A stretch of DNA of 64,000 nucleotides from Psychromonas ingrahamii 37 (GCF_000015285.1 NC_008709.1:620001-684000), one strand, 5' to 3'. Counted from the stretch's first letter, positions 44,463-55,331 are shown. Notes: a model not told the origin generated them from the letters alone. Program-made: numbers and translations.

Positions 44463-44499
44463 ATAAAGGCGATATTTTTTGAATATCGCCTTTATTTTT
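44463..44499 (+). terminator. Terminator of yqjG
   Basis: ATAAAGGCGATATT and AATATCGCCTTTAT form a perfect 14-bp stem with a 5-nt loop, then TTTT. Confidence 0.92.
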
Positions 44500-44501
44500 G
44501 A

Positions 44502-44655
44502 TTAAGCTTTTCTGATATTAACGGCTTGAGCTTCGGCTTTCTTGTCTAATGCGCTGCTAAAGCGAGTTAACAGCACTATCATCGCGCCAATCCATTCCAG
44601 CTTCTGCAACTATTACAGGCACCCAGTCTTTATGGTCGGGATGTAAGGCATTACA
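44502..44655 (-). pseudogene. Unidentified decayed gene tail
   Basis: The minus strand reads HPDHKDWVPVIVAEAGMDW and, in another frame near 44600, EWIGAMIVLLTRFSSALDKK with the end AEAQAVNIRKA at 44502-44504. Both read like protein, and the two frames join as if by a small indel. I cannot name the family. Confidence 0.35.
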
Positions 44656-44738
44656 GCGAAGCAGTAAAAGTCACTGGTCTGTTTTATTGCTCGATATATT
44701 TTGTTAGTGCCTTTAAAGATACCGCCCTGATCATAATA

Positions 44739-44754
44739 ATGGGAGCATTCCCAT
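44739..44754. promoter_or_regulatory. LacI/TreR-type operator 1
   Basis: ATGGGAGCATTCCCAT is a near-perfect palindrome with the same GGGAGC half-site as the operator at 44826. It lies about 120 bp before treB. Confidence 0.7.
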
Positions 44755-44825
44755 TTTGTGATCACCTTCGCGTAATCAAGCCGTCTCCATTTAATTATTT
44801 TTTGTTTGCGTTATTATGCCTGCAA

Positions 44826-44841
44826 TTGGGAGCGCTCCCAT
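44826..44841. promoter_or_regulatory. LacI/TreR-type operator 2
   Basis: TGGGAGCGCTCCCA (44827-44840) is a perfect palindrome of the LacI-family type and resembles the E. coli TreR operator GGGAACGTTCCC. It lies about 30 bp before the treB start, where a repressor would block initiation. Confidence 0.8.
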
Positions 44842-44870
44842 AAAAGACTTATAACAGAAGGGATAATGAA

Positions 44871-46331
44871 ATGAGTAAAATTGATCAGAAACAAGTTGAA
44901 CGTTTAGTTGAGCTTATCGGGGGGAAGGGCAATATAGCCAGTGTTAGCCATTGTTTAACACGTTTACGTTTTGCCTTAGGTGATCCTGAATTAGCAAATA
45001 TTAAAGAAATTGAAAAAATTCCGATGGTAAAAGGGGCGTTTACTACTGCGGGGCAGTTTCAGATAGTGATTGGTACTGAAGTTGATGACGTATATAAAAT
45101 ATTAACCAAGATAACAGGTGGCGGTGGGGCTGATAAAGAAGCGACAAAAGCGGCTGCAAGGCAGAATATGAATTTTCTGGAGCGCGGTATCTCGCATATG
45201 GCGGAAATTTTTGTCCCGCTGCTCCCTGCTATTATTACTGGCGGTTTGATTCTCGGATTCCGAAATGTGATCGGTGATATCCCAATGTTCGATGGTAAAA
45301 CCCTGGTTGAAACCAGTCAGTTTTGGACTGGAGTTCACTCTTTCCTATGGTTACTTGGCGAGGCTATCTTCCACTTCCTGCCCGTTGGTGTGTGTTGGGC
45401 CACGGTAAAAAAACTGGGCGGTACACCGATTCTAGGTATTGTCTTAGGTATCACTCTGGTTTCACCACAATTAATGAATGCTTACGGCATTGGTTCTGGC
45501 ACACCAGATGTTTGGGACTTTGGTTTCTTTGTGATGGAAAAAGTGGGCTACCAAGCGCAAGTTATTCCCGCTATTTTAGCCGGTCTGGCTTTAGCTATTA
45601 TTGAAACGAATTTAAAACGTATTATTCCCGCCTATTTATACCTTGTTATTGTGCCTTTTGTTTCATTGCTTGTTGCTGTTGTTTTGGCGCATTCGATTAT
45701 AGGTCCGATCGGACGTGAAATTGGTAATGCCGTGGGTTATGCCGCTAAAGTTGCCATGACGGGTGATTTTGCTGTGCTTGGTTCGATGATTTTTGGTTTC
45801 TTTTATGCACCCTTAGTGATTACCGGTATTCACCATACAACCAATGCGGTTGATTTACAGTTAATGCAGGATATTGGCGGAACACCTATCTGGCCACTGA
45901 TTGCCTTATCTAATATTGCACAAGCGTCAGCTGTGGTGGGTATTATCTGGATCAGTAAAAAACATAATGAACGTGAGATTTCGATACCTGCTGCTATCTC
46001 TGCATTTTTAGGGGTGACTGAACCCGCTATGTACGGGATCAACTTGAAATATAAATTTCCCATGTTATGCGCCATGATTGGCTCTGCGGTTGCCGCTGGT
46101 ATTTGTGGTATTGCAGGTGTGATGGCGAACGGGATTGGTGTCGGTGGATTGCCGGGTATTCTATCCATTCAGCCGCAGTATTGGGGCGTCTATGCACTGG
46201 CGATGCTTACTGCAATAGTGGTACCTATTGCTTTAACACTGATACTTTACAAACGTGCAGAGAAAAAGGGCAATCTTGACCAAGATGAGTTAATTGAAGA
46301 CGAGGCAGAACCTGCATTAGCCACTCATTAA
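44871..46331 (+). CDS. treB: PTS system trehalose-specific EIIBC component
   Basis: An inner-membrane PTS permease that imports trehalose as trehalose-6-phosphate. The 486-aa protein has IIB first (about 1-85, phosphocysteine Cys28 in VSHCLTRLRF) and then IIC (about 105-470) with GVTEPAMYG and ITGIHHTTNAVDLQL. E. coli TreB is 473 aa with the same order. No IIA domain is present. GAAGGGA lies before the ATG, and the two operators upstream point to TreR control; treR is not in the window. treC follows after 135 bp. Confidence 0.95.
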   Translation: MSKIDQKQVERLVELIGGKGNIASVSHCLTRLRFALGDPELANIKEIEKIPMVKGAFTTAGQFQIVIGTEVDDVYKILTKITGGGGADKEATKAAARQNMNFLERGISHMAEIFVPLLPAIITGGLILGFRNVIGDIPMFDGKTLVETSQFWTGVHSFLWLLGEAIFHFLPVGVCWATVKKLGGTPILGIVLGITLVSPQLMNAYGIGSGTPDVWDFGFFVMEKVGYQAQVIPAILAGLALAIIETNLKRIIPAYLYLVIVPFVSLLVAVVLAHSIIGPIGREIGNAVGYAAKVAMTGDFAVLGSMIFGFFYAPLVITGIHHTTNAVDLQLMQDIGGTPIWPLIALSNIAQASAVVGIIWISKKHNEREISIPAAISAFLGVTEPAMYGINLKYKFPMLCAMIGSAVAAGICGIAGVMANGIGVGGLPGILSIQPQYWGVYALAMLTAIVVPIALTLILYKRAEKKGNLDQDELIEDEAEPALATH

Positions 46332-46466
46332 CTGACTATCAAAAAAAGATACGCTGAAATTTTTTTAATGTTAATGAATTAAAACTGTCTGGCGTATTGA
46401 AAAAAGATATTAGCCGTTGAGTGATCAACGGTTTTCTTAATTTAAGAGAGCTAAGAGTTAATAGAT

Positions 46467-48149
46467 ATGAATAAAATAGAAAGAGAATGGTGGCGCACAG
46501 CGACGGTGTATCAGATTTATCCTAAAAGCTTTTGTGACAGCGGCAGTAAAGGTACGGGGGATCTTAAAGGTATTATCTCTAAACTGGATTATCTTAAAAC
46601 TCTGGGTATTGATGCCATTTGGCTTACCCCGATTTATGCATCACCGATGATTGATAATGGTTATGATATCTCAGATTATTACACTATTAATCCTGATTTT
46701 GGTTGTATGGAGGATTTTGAGCAGCTCCTGGACAGTGCTCATCAGAAAGGTATCCGCATTATTTTAGATATTGTGGTTAATCATACTTCAACTGAGCATC
46801 AATGGTTCCAATCGGCTTTGGGTAATAAAGACAGTGAATATCGGGATTATTATATCTGGAAAGACCCTGTAAATGGTCAGGCGCCGAACAATTGGGTATC
46901 AAAATTTGGCGGTAATGCCTGGCAGTTAGATGAAAAAACTCAGCAATACTACCTGCACCTTTTTGCCCCGGAGCAGGCTGATTTAAACTGGGAAAATCCC
47001 AAAGTGCGTGATCAAGTCAAAAACATCATCGAGTTTTGGGCTGAAAAAGGAGTTGATGGTTTTCGTCTTGATGTGATTAACTTAATCTCTAAACAGCAGG
47101 ATTATGCAAATGACTATCAGGGCGATGGTCGCCGTTTCTACACCGATGGACCACGCGTGCATCAATACCTGCGCGAGTTAAGTGATGCTGTGTTTAATCA
47201 ATATGGTGCAGTCACGGTCGGCGAAATGTCTTCTACTTCACTCGATGAGTGCCAGCAATATTCAGCACTTGACGGAAAAGAGTTATCTATGGTGTTTAAT
47301 TTTCACCATTTAAAAGTTGATTATATAAACGGTGAAAAATGGACGCAGGCACCCTTTGATTTTATAGAGCTGAAAACTATTTTTAATCATTGGCAGCAGG
47401 GCATGTTCGGGAAAGGATGGTCTGCACTATTCTGGTGTAATCATGATCAGCCGCGAATAGTTAGCCGTTTAGGTAATGATCAAGAATATCGCGTTGAATC
47501 CGCGAAGATGCTGGCAACATCACTGCATATGATGCAGGGCACACCTTATATTTATCAGGGTGAAGAGATTGCCATGACCAATCCTGGTTATACATCAATT
47601 GAACAATACCGCGATCTTGAAAGCCTTAATATGTACGATATTATGCTCAATCATCAGGGGAAAAGTGAGCAGCAGGTGCTGGCTATTCTTGCCCAGAAAT
47701 CGCGAGATAATTCGCGCACACCCATTCAGTGGAACAGTGATCAGAATGCCGGTTTTACAAAAGGTGTTCCCTGGCTGGATGTGGCAAAGAATTATAAGCA
47801 GATTAATGTCGAGCGGGCGCTTAAGGATCAAAACTCGGTTTTTTATTATTACCAGCATTTAATCGCGCTGCGTAAAGAAGTGGAGGTAATAACAACCGGG
47901 GATTATACGGATTTGGCAGCGGAGCATGCACAACTGTTTTGTTATCAACGGCGCAGTGACAAGCAAACGCTTATCTGTATCAATAACTATTACGGGAAGC
48001 CGCTTGAATATGAATTGCCAGCACATCTGGAACTGCACAACGGACAATATATTATTGGAAATTACCCGGAATTATTAACCCTTCAACCAACGAGGACAGT
48101 AAAATTAAAACCCTATGAGAGTCGAGTATTGCTGATTAACCATCATTAA
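46467..48149 (+). CDS. treC: Trehalose-6-phosphate hydrolase
   Basis: A cytoplasmic GH13 enzyme that splits trehalose-6-P into glucose and glucose-6-P. The 560-aa protein has the nucleophile Asp202 (GFRLDVIN), the acid Glu253 (TVGEMSS), the third carboxylate Asp327 (WCNHDQPR), and the region-I DIVVNHTS. E. coli TreC is 551 aa. An oligo-1,6-glucosidase is the alternative, but the treB context decides. The ribosome binding site is weak (GAGAG), so translation may depend on the leader. Confidence 0.95.
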   Translation: MNKIEREWWRTATVYQIYPKSFCDSGSKGTGDLKGIISKLDYLKTLGIDAIWLTPIYASPMIDNGYDISDYYTINPDFGCMEDFEQLLDSAHQKGIRIILDIVVNHTSTEHQWFQSALGNKDSEYRDYYIWKDPVNGQAPNNWVSKFGGNAWQLDEKTQQYYLHLFAPEQADLNWENPKVRDQVKNIIEFWAEKGVDGFRLDVINLISKQQDYANDYQGDGRRFYTDGPRVHQYLRELSDAVFNQYGAVTVGEMSSTSLDECQQYSALDGKELSMVFNFHHLKVDYINGEKWTQAPFDFIELKTIFNHWQQGMFGKGWSALFWCNHDQPRIVSRLGNDQEYRVESAKMLATSLHMMQGTPYIYQGEEIAMTNPGYTSIEQYRDLESLNMYDIMLNHQGKSEQQVLAILAQKSRDNSRTPIQWNSDQNAGFTKGVPWLDVAKNYKQINVERALKDQNSVFYYYQHLIALRKEVEVITTGDYTDLAAEHAQLFCYQRRSDKQTLICINNYYGKPLEYELPAHLELHNGQYIIGNYPELLTLQPTRTVKLKPYESRVLLINHH

Positions 48150-48172
48150 CTTAAGGTTTTACCGATAGTAAG

Positions 48173-48208
48173 AAAAAGCCTTTAATAGTTTGCTGTTAAA
48201 GGCTTTTT
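48173..48208 (+). terminator. Terminator of treBC
   Basis: AAAAAGCCTTTAA and TTAAAGGCTTTTT form a 13-bp stem with a 10-nt loop and T-run. Confidence 0.92.
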
Positions 48209-48214
48209 AAAATT

Positions 48215-48466
48215 TAAGATTTTCGATCCGCAGCAATATAAGCTAAGGTTATTAATGCTTGTTTGTATCTACTTAACAGTGCTCTGCTAAAGCTTTTTTA
48301 AGATTTTCGATCTGCAGCAATATGAGACAAGCTTATTAATGCTTGTTTGTATCTACTTAACAGTGCTCTGCTAAAGCCTTTTTAAGATTTTCGATCTGCA
48401 GCAATATGAGCCAAGCTTATTAATGCTTGTTTGTATTCACTGTCTGGAATAATAACAAGAGCTTTA
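48215..48466. repeat. Three 84-bp tandem copies of the ispB 3' end
   Basis: TAAGATTTTCGAT begins copies at 48215, 48299 and 48383. The third copy is the real end of ispB with its stop; the other two lie beyond the stop. Each copy would encode KQALI-L-IAADRKS in the ispB direction. The outer copies have drifted in a few places. Confidence 0.92.
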
Positions 48467-49353
48467 ATGGCTTTATCTGCTTCTTCAAGTGCGCGTTTTT
48501 TTGCATATTCTAATGCATTTGTATCATGCAGTGCCTGCATAATCTCATCAAAATGATCCATGCCATTACCTTTTTTAATGGCCTCTTTGATAAGCGTTGC
48601 TTGCTTTTTATTGCCGTGTTGAATCGCATATAAAAGCGGTAAGGTCGGTTTGCCTTCTGCCAGGTCATCTCCTGTATTTTTACCCATTTCGCTTGCGTCA
48701 GAGTTATAATCCATCACATCATCGGTTAACTGGAATGCCGTCCCAAGGTATTTACCATAATTGAGTAAAGCTGTTTCAATTTCCTCAGATTGCTCTCCTA
48801 ATACGGCGACAAGTTGTGTTGCCGCTTCAAATAGTTTGGCAGTTTTAAAGTAGATAATATCCATATATTTTTTTTCAGTGGTGTCCGGATCATTACAATT
48901 CATTAACTGTAAAACTTCACCTTCAGCAATAATATTGGTTGCTGAAGATAAAATATCCATCACTTTTAAATTACGCAACTGCGTCATCATCTGAAAAGAG
49001 CGGGTATATAAAAAATCCCCGACTAATACGCTTGCTGCTGAACCAAATACCGCATTCGCTGTTTTTTTGCCGCGGCGCAGATCTGAGTCATCAACGACAT
49101 CATCGTGCAGCAAGGTTGCCGTATGAATAAATTCAATTATCGCGGCAAGTTTGGTCGTATTTTGATCATGAATACCCAGGGCTTTTGCTGCTAATACGGT
49201 AATTAACGGGCGGATACGTTTACCACCGCTATTAATAATATAAAAACCCAGTTGATTAATTAAGGCGACATCCGAGCTTAATTGTTCCGTGATCAGTTTA
49301 TTGACCTGATTCATTTCAGTTGCAGAAATACGCTGAATTGTTTTTATATCCAT
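48382..49353 (-). CDS. ispB: Octaprenyl diphosphate synthase
   Basis: Builds the polyprenyl side chain of ubiquinone and menaquinone from farnesyl diphosphate and IPP. The 323-aa protein has both aspartate-rich motifs, DDVVDDSDLRRG and LTDDVMDY, plus GGKRIRP. The ATG at 49353 (MDIKTIQRI) matches Vibrio and E. coli starts; an ATG eight codons earlier is possible because the ribosome binding sites for both are poor. It is divergent from rplU, as in E. coli. Its last 28 codons are repeated twice beyond the stop. Confidence 0.94.
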   Translation of the reverse strand: MDIKTIQRISATEMNQVNKLITEQLSSDVALINQLGFYIINSGGKRIRPLITVLAAKALGIHDQNTTKLAAIIEFIHTATLLHDDVVDDSDLRRGKKTANAVFGSAASVLVGDFLYTRSFQMMTQLRNLKVMDILSSATNIIAEGEVLQLMNCNDPDTTEKKYMDIIYFKTAKLFEAATQLVAVLGEQSEEIETALLNYGKYLGTAFQLTDDVMDYNSDASEMGKNTGDDLAEGKPTLPLLYAIQHGNKKQATLIKEAIKKGNGMDHFDEIMQALHDTNALEYAKKRALEEADKAIKALVIIPDSEYKQALISLAHIAADRKS

Positions 49354-49377
49354 GGTCCTAAAAGTCCAAATAGCCAT

Positions 49378-49822
49378 TCTTAAAAAGAGTCGCTATTATT
49401 GCCGTTTATTAGTGATATCTCAACTGCTTAAGCTAAAAATTATCCTGCTTTTCATAATCCAGTGCACTATTGCACATGATAACTTATAAATTAGCGGTTT
49501 TTTACGTTGTGGGAATAGCTTATTATCTGGAAAAATTGATTCCATGGCAGCTTAAATATTTGATCGGGTGACTATTTAATAGCTCCTTAAAATGATGGCA
49601 AATAAAGTAAGTCGGGTTATTAACAAGATCGGCTCTTTGCCAATATTATTTTATTTTAGCGGGTTAATTTTAGTCTTAATTAAATTGAAAATTTTTAGTG
49701 AATATCGTTGCCAAAAATAGTTATTTGCCGTAGAATCCGACACCATTGAAATTAATATAAGTGTGCTCTCGATGCAAAATTTCGAATGAAATAGCACGAG
49801 ATGCCTGAACGGAGTAAGAAAC
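49378..49822. other. ispB-rplU divergent intergenic region
   Basis: About 445 bp, AT-rich, with the rplU promoter near its right end and no gene. The long space suggests that further control sites are present, but none could be named. Confidence 0.5.
49708..49736 (+). promoter_or_regulatory. Promoter of rplU-rpmA
   Basis: TTGCCA (49708-49713), a 17-bp spacer and TAGAAT (49731-49736) form a good sigma-70 promoter. The first transcribed base would fall near 49743, giving a leader of about 80 nt before rplU. Confidence 0.75.
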
Positions 49823-50134
49823 ATGTACGCTGTTATCCAGAGTGGTGGCAAGCAACACCGTGTAGCTGTTGAACAAACTCTTCGTTTGGAAAAGCTAGAT
49901 GTTGAAGCTGGCGAGACTATAGAATTTGATAAAGTTCTTTTAGTAGCAAATGCAGAAGACGTTAAAGTTGGTATTCCATACGTTGAAGGAAGTAAAGTTA
50001 CTGCTGAAGTAGTAGCTCACGGTCGTGGTAATAAAATTAAAATCGTTAAGTTCCGTCGTCGTAAGCATTCGCGTACAACAGCGGGTCATCGTCAGTGGTT
50101 TACTGAAGTTAAAATTACTGCAATCAACGCTTAA
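49823..50134 (+). CDS. rplU: 50S ribosomal protein L21
   Basis: A 103-aa protein of the large subunit. It starts with [14 protein letters not shown] and contains [20 protein letters not shown], the L21 signature. It lies 16 bp upstream of rpmA, the conserved L21-L27 operon. The ribosome binding site is ACGGAG. Confidence 0.99.
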   Translation: MYAVIQSGGKQHRVAVEQTLRLEKLDVEAGETIEFDKVLLVANAEDVKVGIPYVEGSKVTAEVVAHGRGNKIKIVKFRRRKHSRTTAGHRQWFTEVKITAINA

Positions 50135-50150
50135 TTAGGAGTTATTAAAA

Positions 50151-50408
50151 ATGGCACATAAAAAAGCTGGTGGTAGTACTAATAACGGTCGCGATTCGGA
50201 AAGTAAACGCCTTGGTGTGAAACGTTTCGGTGGTGAATCAGTTCTAGCGGGTAATATTCTTGTTCGTCAACGTGGTACTAAATTCCACGCTGGTATTAAT
50301 GTTGGTATCGGTAAAGACCATACTCTTTTTGCTAAAGCTACAGGCGTAGTTAAGTTTGAAAAGAAAGGTCCAAAGATGCGTAGCTTCATTACTATCGTAG
50401 CTGAATAA
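50151..50408 (+). CDS. rpmA: 50S ribosomal protein L27
   Basis: An 85-aa protein near the peptidyl-transferase centre. It starts with [20 protein letters not shown] after the initiator Met and has [15 protein letters not shown]. It is co-transcribed with rplU and ends at a strong terminator. Confidence 0.99.
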   Translation: MAHKKAGGSTNNGRDSESKRLGVKRFGGESVLAGNILVRQRGTKFHAGINVGIGKDHTLFAKATGVVKFEKKGPKMRSFITIVAE

Positions 50409-50432
50409 CTTTAGGCTTGATGAAAGAATTTT

Positions 50433-50463
50433 AAAAGCCTCGCTGATGCGGGGCTTTTTTTTT
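50433..50463 (+). terminator. Terminator of rplU-rpmA
   Basis: AAAAGCCTCGC - TGAT - GCGGGGCTTTT has an 11-bp stem with one T-G pair, and a long T-run follows. Confidence 0.93.
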
Positions 50464-50552
50464 ACCTTAAATAATATTTTAGATTGTACTTATCTCTATT
50501 TACATATGAAAATGTGATCTATGTTCAATAGAAATGAGTATAATTATAGTTC

Positions 50553-51986
<1,434 letters not shown>

Positions 51987-52015
51987 ATTCCTATTTCCAT
52001 GTCTGCTTGAAATTT

Positions 52016-52052
52016 AAAGCCCTGCTTTGGTTGTTCCACAGCAGGGCTTTTT
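52016..52052. terminator. Terminator between obgE and barA
   Basis: AAAGCCCTGC and GCAGGGCTTT form a 10-bp stem with a 15-nt loop, then TT. It lies between convergent genes and may act on both. Confidence 0.85.
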
Positions 52053-52079
52053 GTTATCTTTAAACAGGCTCTGGGCTTT

Positions 52080-54860
52080 CTAAGCTAAATGTTTTTTTGC
52101 CTGTTGTGCAACGTTTTCTAACTCATCCAACAGCTCAAGTAACTCAGGCTCTAATAACTCCAGTGTGATACCTCGTTTTAACTCATTCTCAATAAGACCA
52201 GTAACCTTCTTAAGTTTAGGTACCCCGCTATAACTGCAGCCCCCATGAAACTTATGGATGATTTGGGCAAAATGCAGCGTGTTGATGTCGCAGTGCAGTG
52301 CTTTATTAACCTCAATTTTTATCTCCACAAACTCAGTAAGTAACATGCCCAGCAATTCCTTGGCAAGCTCCTCTTTGCCCGCGGACTGCTGCAGCGCAAG
52401 GGGCCAGTCGATAGAGAGGTTTTTCTGCGTAAATTTAACCCTTGGGGCTAATCTGGGCTGTAAGGATTTACCATCCATCACCTTGGCATTGGGAGTCCAT
52501 TTATTAATCATCTTCTGCAGGGCAATTTCATCAATGGGTTTGGCCAGACAATCATCCATACCAAGTTGTAAAAACTGTTCTTTTTCGCCTGACAATACAT
52601 GTGCAGTAACAGCAATAACAGGGGTTTTATAATTTATTTTCCCCTTTTTGATTTGCAGGCAGGCATTAATGCCATCTAATACCGGCATTTGGATATCCAT
52701 AAAAATAAGGTCAAAGTGGTGATTTTTAGCTTGTTCAACGGCTTGCTGACCATTAATACAGGTTGTTACATGGTTGGTGCGATCCGCCAGCATGACTGAA
52801 ATAAGTTTCAAATTTGCCGGGTTATCATCCACGGCCATAACATTGATATCCTTACGCATAAAGATCGGTAAAGCCTTATGGTATGTGATTGTATTAAAAT
52901 CTGTTTTATCAGAAATAAGTGCATTAGCGAAACTTTTGTGATTTATAGGCTTACTTAAACAGTGAGTCACGCCCGCCGCCATCAAGGTATCATAAATGCC
53001 TGGATCGCTGGAATTAACCAGTATAATCACATTCCCGCTAAATGACTTGGCTTGTTTAATATACTTAAAAAGGGGTTGTAAGTTCTTAACGTGACTATAT
53101 CCAATAACAATGCTGTCGTAACGTGTATTTAAGAACTGCTGCCACTGTTGCTCTGTTTTTGCTAATAAAGGTTCGGTTTTCCATTGACGGAGTAGTTGTG
53201 TGCAGGCTAGTGCAGCATATTCGTTAGTCTCAAAAACTAATACTTTTTGTTTTTGCAAACGACTAAGCGCGATATTGCTTAATGCTGCTCTGGCGCTTTT
53301 TTCGATAACAATCGTAAAACCAAAAGTCGAACCTTGCTCAGGAATCGATATTAATTCTATTCGACCCTGCATCTCTTTGACCAGTTTCTGAGTAATGACT
53401 AAACCTAATCCAGTACCACCATATTGACGTGTGATACTGGTATCGGCCTGCCCAAAGGCTTTAAATAACTGTGCTTGCTGTTTTTTTGAAATTCCAATGC
53501 CAGAATCTGAAATCATTATTTTAAGTGTTACTTTATTATCCCTATTGGTCTGTTCTTCAATGCGCTGAATTTGTATTTTAATATCACCTTTTTCGGTAAA
53601 CTTAATCGCATTACCAATTAAATTGGTCAAAATTTGCTGCAAACGCATCGCATCGCCAAAGACTTCATAGGGTACTTCGGGGTCAACGATCAGACTTAGT
53701 TCAAGGTTTTTCTCATGGGCACTGGGTGCAAGCAGATGCATTGTCTCATCGATGCAGTCTCGTAAATCAAAGGGGATGTGCTCCAGAGTGAATTTACCGG
53801 CCTCTAATTTAGAAAAATCAAGAATGTCATTAATGATTTTAAGTAGATTTCCAGCTGATCGTTCGATGGTCTGCAGATAATCAATTTGATTGGTGGTGAG
53901 TTGTGTTTTTAGGAGTTGCCGGGCAAATCCGATCACCCCATTGAGCGGCGTGCGTAATTCATGACTCATATTGGCTAAAAACTCAGATTTAACCAGTGCC
54001 GCTTGTTGTGCCTTTTTTTTGGTTATATCAAGCTCAATATTCTGTACTTCCATCTGATCAAGTGTCTCTCTTAACTCACTGGTCGCTAAATCAATGCTGT
54101 CCTGCATTTCTTCATGATGTTTGGACATCGCCACTGCCATTTCATTAATGCCCAATTGTAATGAGGCAATCTCGCCAGAATAATTACCTTCTACACGTGA
54201 ATTTAAGCGCCCTAAACTAATCTTCTCAACCACAGAGACCATTGCGCAAATTGGGCCTGTAATTCGTTTCGCTTGTGCGAAAGCAAGCAGTAAACTGCCT
54301 AAAATTCCTAATAAAACCACCCCAAATGACAAGGCAGTATCGCGATAAAGCAGCAGTACAATTTCATCCGTATTAACTTCCAATGCGACATAACCCATTA
54401 TTTTTGGCGTTTGCTCAAAGGTTGACTGGTATTCTAAAAAACGACTTTCATCAACGATTGGGCTGCGAATTATTATGCTGTCCTGCTCGTGTGTAACCTC
54501 GGTTAAGAGTGGAATTTTTTGATCGTCTTTGAGTCGTAAGATATCAAAGTTGCGATGGTAATTACTGGTTACAAAAAGTTGGTTGTTTGTATCAAAAATA
54601 GCAATACTTTTAATCATAGGGCTGTTTTTACGGTGTGTTGAGCCAATCAGACGCCTTAGAATGGTTCTGGTTTGATCTTGTATACCGTATTCACTGGCGA
54701 TAGCCAGTGGCTCACTTATATTAATGGCCCTGTCGATCAAAAAATCATTGGCTTGATAATAACGATGGAAAGAAAAGTAACTTGCTAATATGCCACCGAT
54801 CAAAATAGTCGGTAGAATAGTAAAGGCAATCACTTGAGCTCGAAGTCCGTATTTTGTCAT
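52080..54860 (-). CDS. barA: Hybrid sensor histidine kinase BarA
   Basis: The kinase that phosphorylates UvrY/GacA and so turns on CsrB-type RNAs. Order in 926 aa: membrane segment 10-30, periplasmic sensor (about 31-172), second segment 176-196, HAMP (about 197-250), coiled coil, HisKA with His300 in MSHELRTP, HATPase (GGTGLGL), a degenerate receiver (about 545-665), a true receiver with phospho-Asp in IFMDIQMPVLDG (about residue 705), and a C-terminal HPt domain (IIHKFHGGCSYSG). It is divergent from rlmD-relA, as in E. coli. The first 20 codons and the ribosome binding site lie in a repeat present four times. Confidence 0.94.
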   Translation of the reverse strand: MTKYGLRAQVIAFTILPTILIGGILASYFSFHRYYQANDFLIDRAINISEPLAIASEYGIQDQTRTILRRLIGSTHRKNSPMIKSIAIFDTNNQLFVTSNYHRNFDILRLKDDQKIPLLTEVTHEQDSIIIRSPIVDESRFLEYQSTFEQTPKIMGYVALEVNTDEIVLLLYRDTALSFGVVLLGILGSLLLAFAQAKRITGPICAMVSVVEKISLGRLNSRVEGNYSGEIASLQLGINEMAVAMSKHHEEMQDSIDLATSELRETLDQMEVQNIELDITKKKAQQAALVKSEFLANMSHELRTPLNGVIGFARQLLKTQLTTNQIDYLQTIERSAGNLLKIINDILDFSKLEAGKFTLEHIPFDLRDCIDETMHLLAPSAHEKNLELSLIVDPEVPYEVFGDAMRLQQILTNLIGNAIKFTEKGDIKIQIQRIEEQTNRDNKVTLKIMISDSGIGISKKQQAQLFKAFGQADTSITRQYGGTGLGLVITQKLVKEMQGRIELISIPEQGSTFGFTIVIEKSARAALSNIALSRLQKQKVLVFETNEYAALACTQLLRQWKTEPLLAKTEQQWQQFLNTRYDSIVIGYSHVKNLQPLFKYIKQAKSFSGNVIILVNSSDPGIYDTLMAAGVTHCLSKPINHKSFANALISDKTDFNTITYHKALPIFMRKDINVMAVDDNPANLKLISVMLADRTNHVTTCINGQQAVEQAKNHHFDLIFMDIQMPVLDGINACLQIKKGKINYKTPVIAVTAHVLSGEKEQFLQLGMDDCLAKPIDEIALQKMINKWTPNAKVMDGKSLQPRLAPRVKFTQKNLSIDWPLALQQSAGKEELAKELLGMLLTEFVEIKIEVNKALHCDINTLHFAQIIHKFHGGCSYSGVPKLKKVTGLIENELKRGITLELLEPELLELLDELENVAQQAKKHLA

Positions 54861-55150
54861 AGGTTACCTTTCTAAAGTGCGTGACAATTCAAAATAGTCG
54901 GTAGAATAGTAAAGGCAATCACTTGAGCTCGAAGTCCGTATTTTGTCATAGGTTACCTTTCTAAAGTGCGTGACAATTCAAAATAGTCGGTAGAATAGTA
55001 AAGGCAATCACTTGAGCTCGAAGTCCGTATTTTGTCATAGGTTACCTTTCTAAAGTGCGTGACAATTCAAAATAGTCGGTAGAATAGTAAAAGCAATCAC
55101 TTGAGCTCGAAGTCCGTATTTTGTCATAGGTTACATTTCTAAAATGAGTG
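54802..55150. repeat. Four 89-bp tandem copies of the barA 5' end
   Basis: AAAATAGTCGGTAGAATAG begins copies at 54802, 54891, 54980 and 55069. The first covers the true start and first 20 codons. The next three each carry the same ribosome binding site (AAAGGTAACCT) and ATG, but the frame closes after 25 codons (MTKYGLRAQV... ending NCHAL) where the unit joins the next. The last copy has drifted at its outer end (ACATTTCTAAAATGAGTGG). Confidence 0.95.
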
Positions 55151-55331
55151 GTAATAGCAAAACCATCAAATGGTTATTGAGTCCCGCAGGTTAATATTAA
55201 TGTATAAAACAGCATCAGCGTATTCATCGATTTTATATAAATGAATGCTTTTATTTTTCATTGTGTGACAATAGTCTTATCGATAAATATCAGTCTATGA
55301 TCGCATAGCTTACTTAACCTGTGAATCACTT

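Noticed and set aside
44577-44760. Possible CRP half-site TTTGTGATCACC before treB
   Set aside because: Only half of the site is good; the LacI-type palindromes are far clearer.
48215-48381. Repeated ispB end read as a separate small gene
   Set aside because: The copies have no start codon or ribosome binding site and are explained by tandem duplication.
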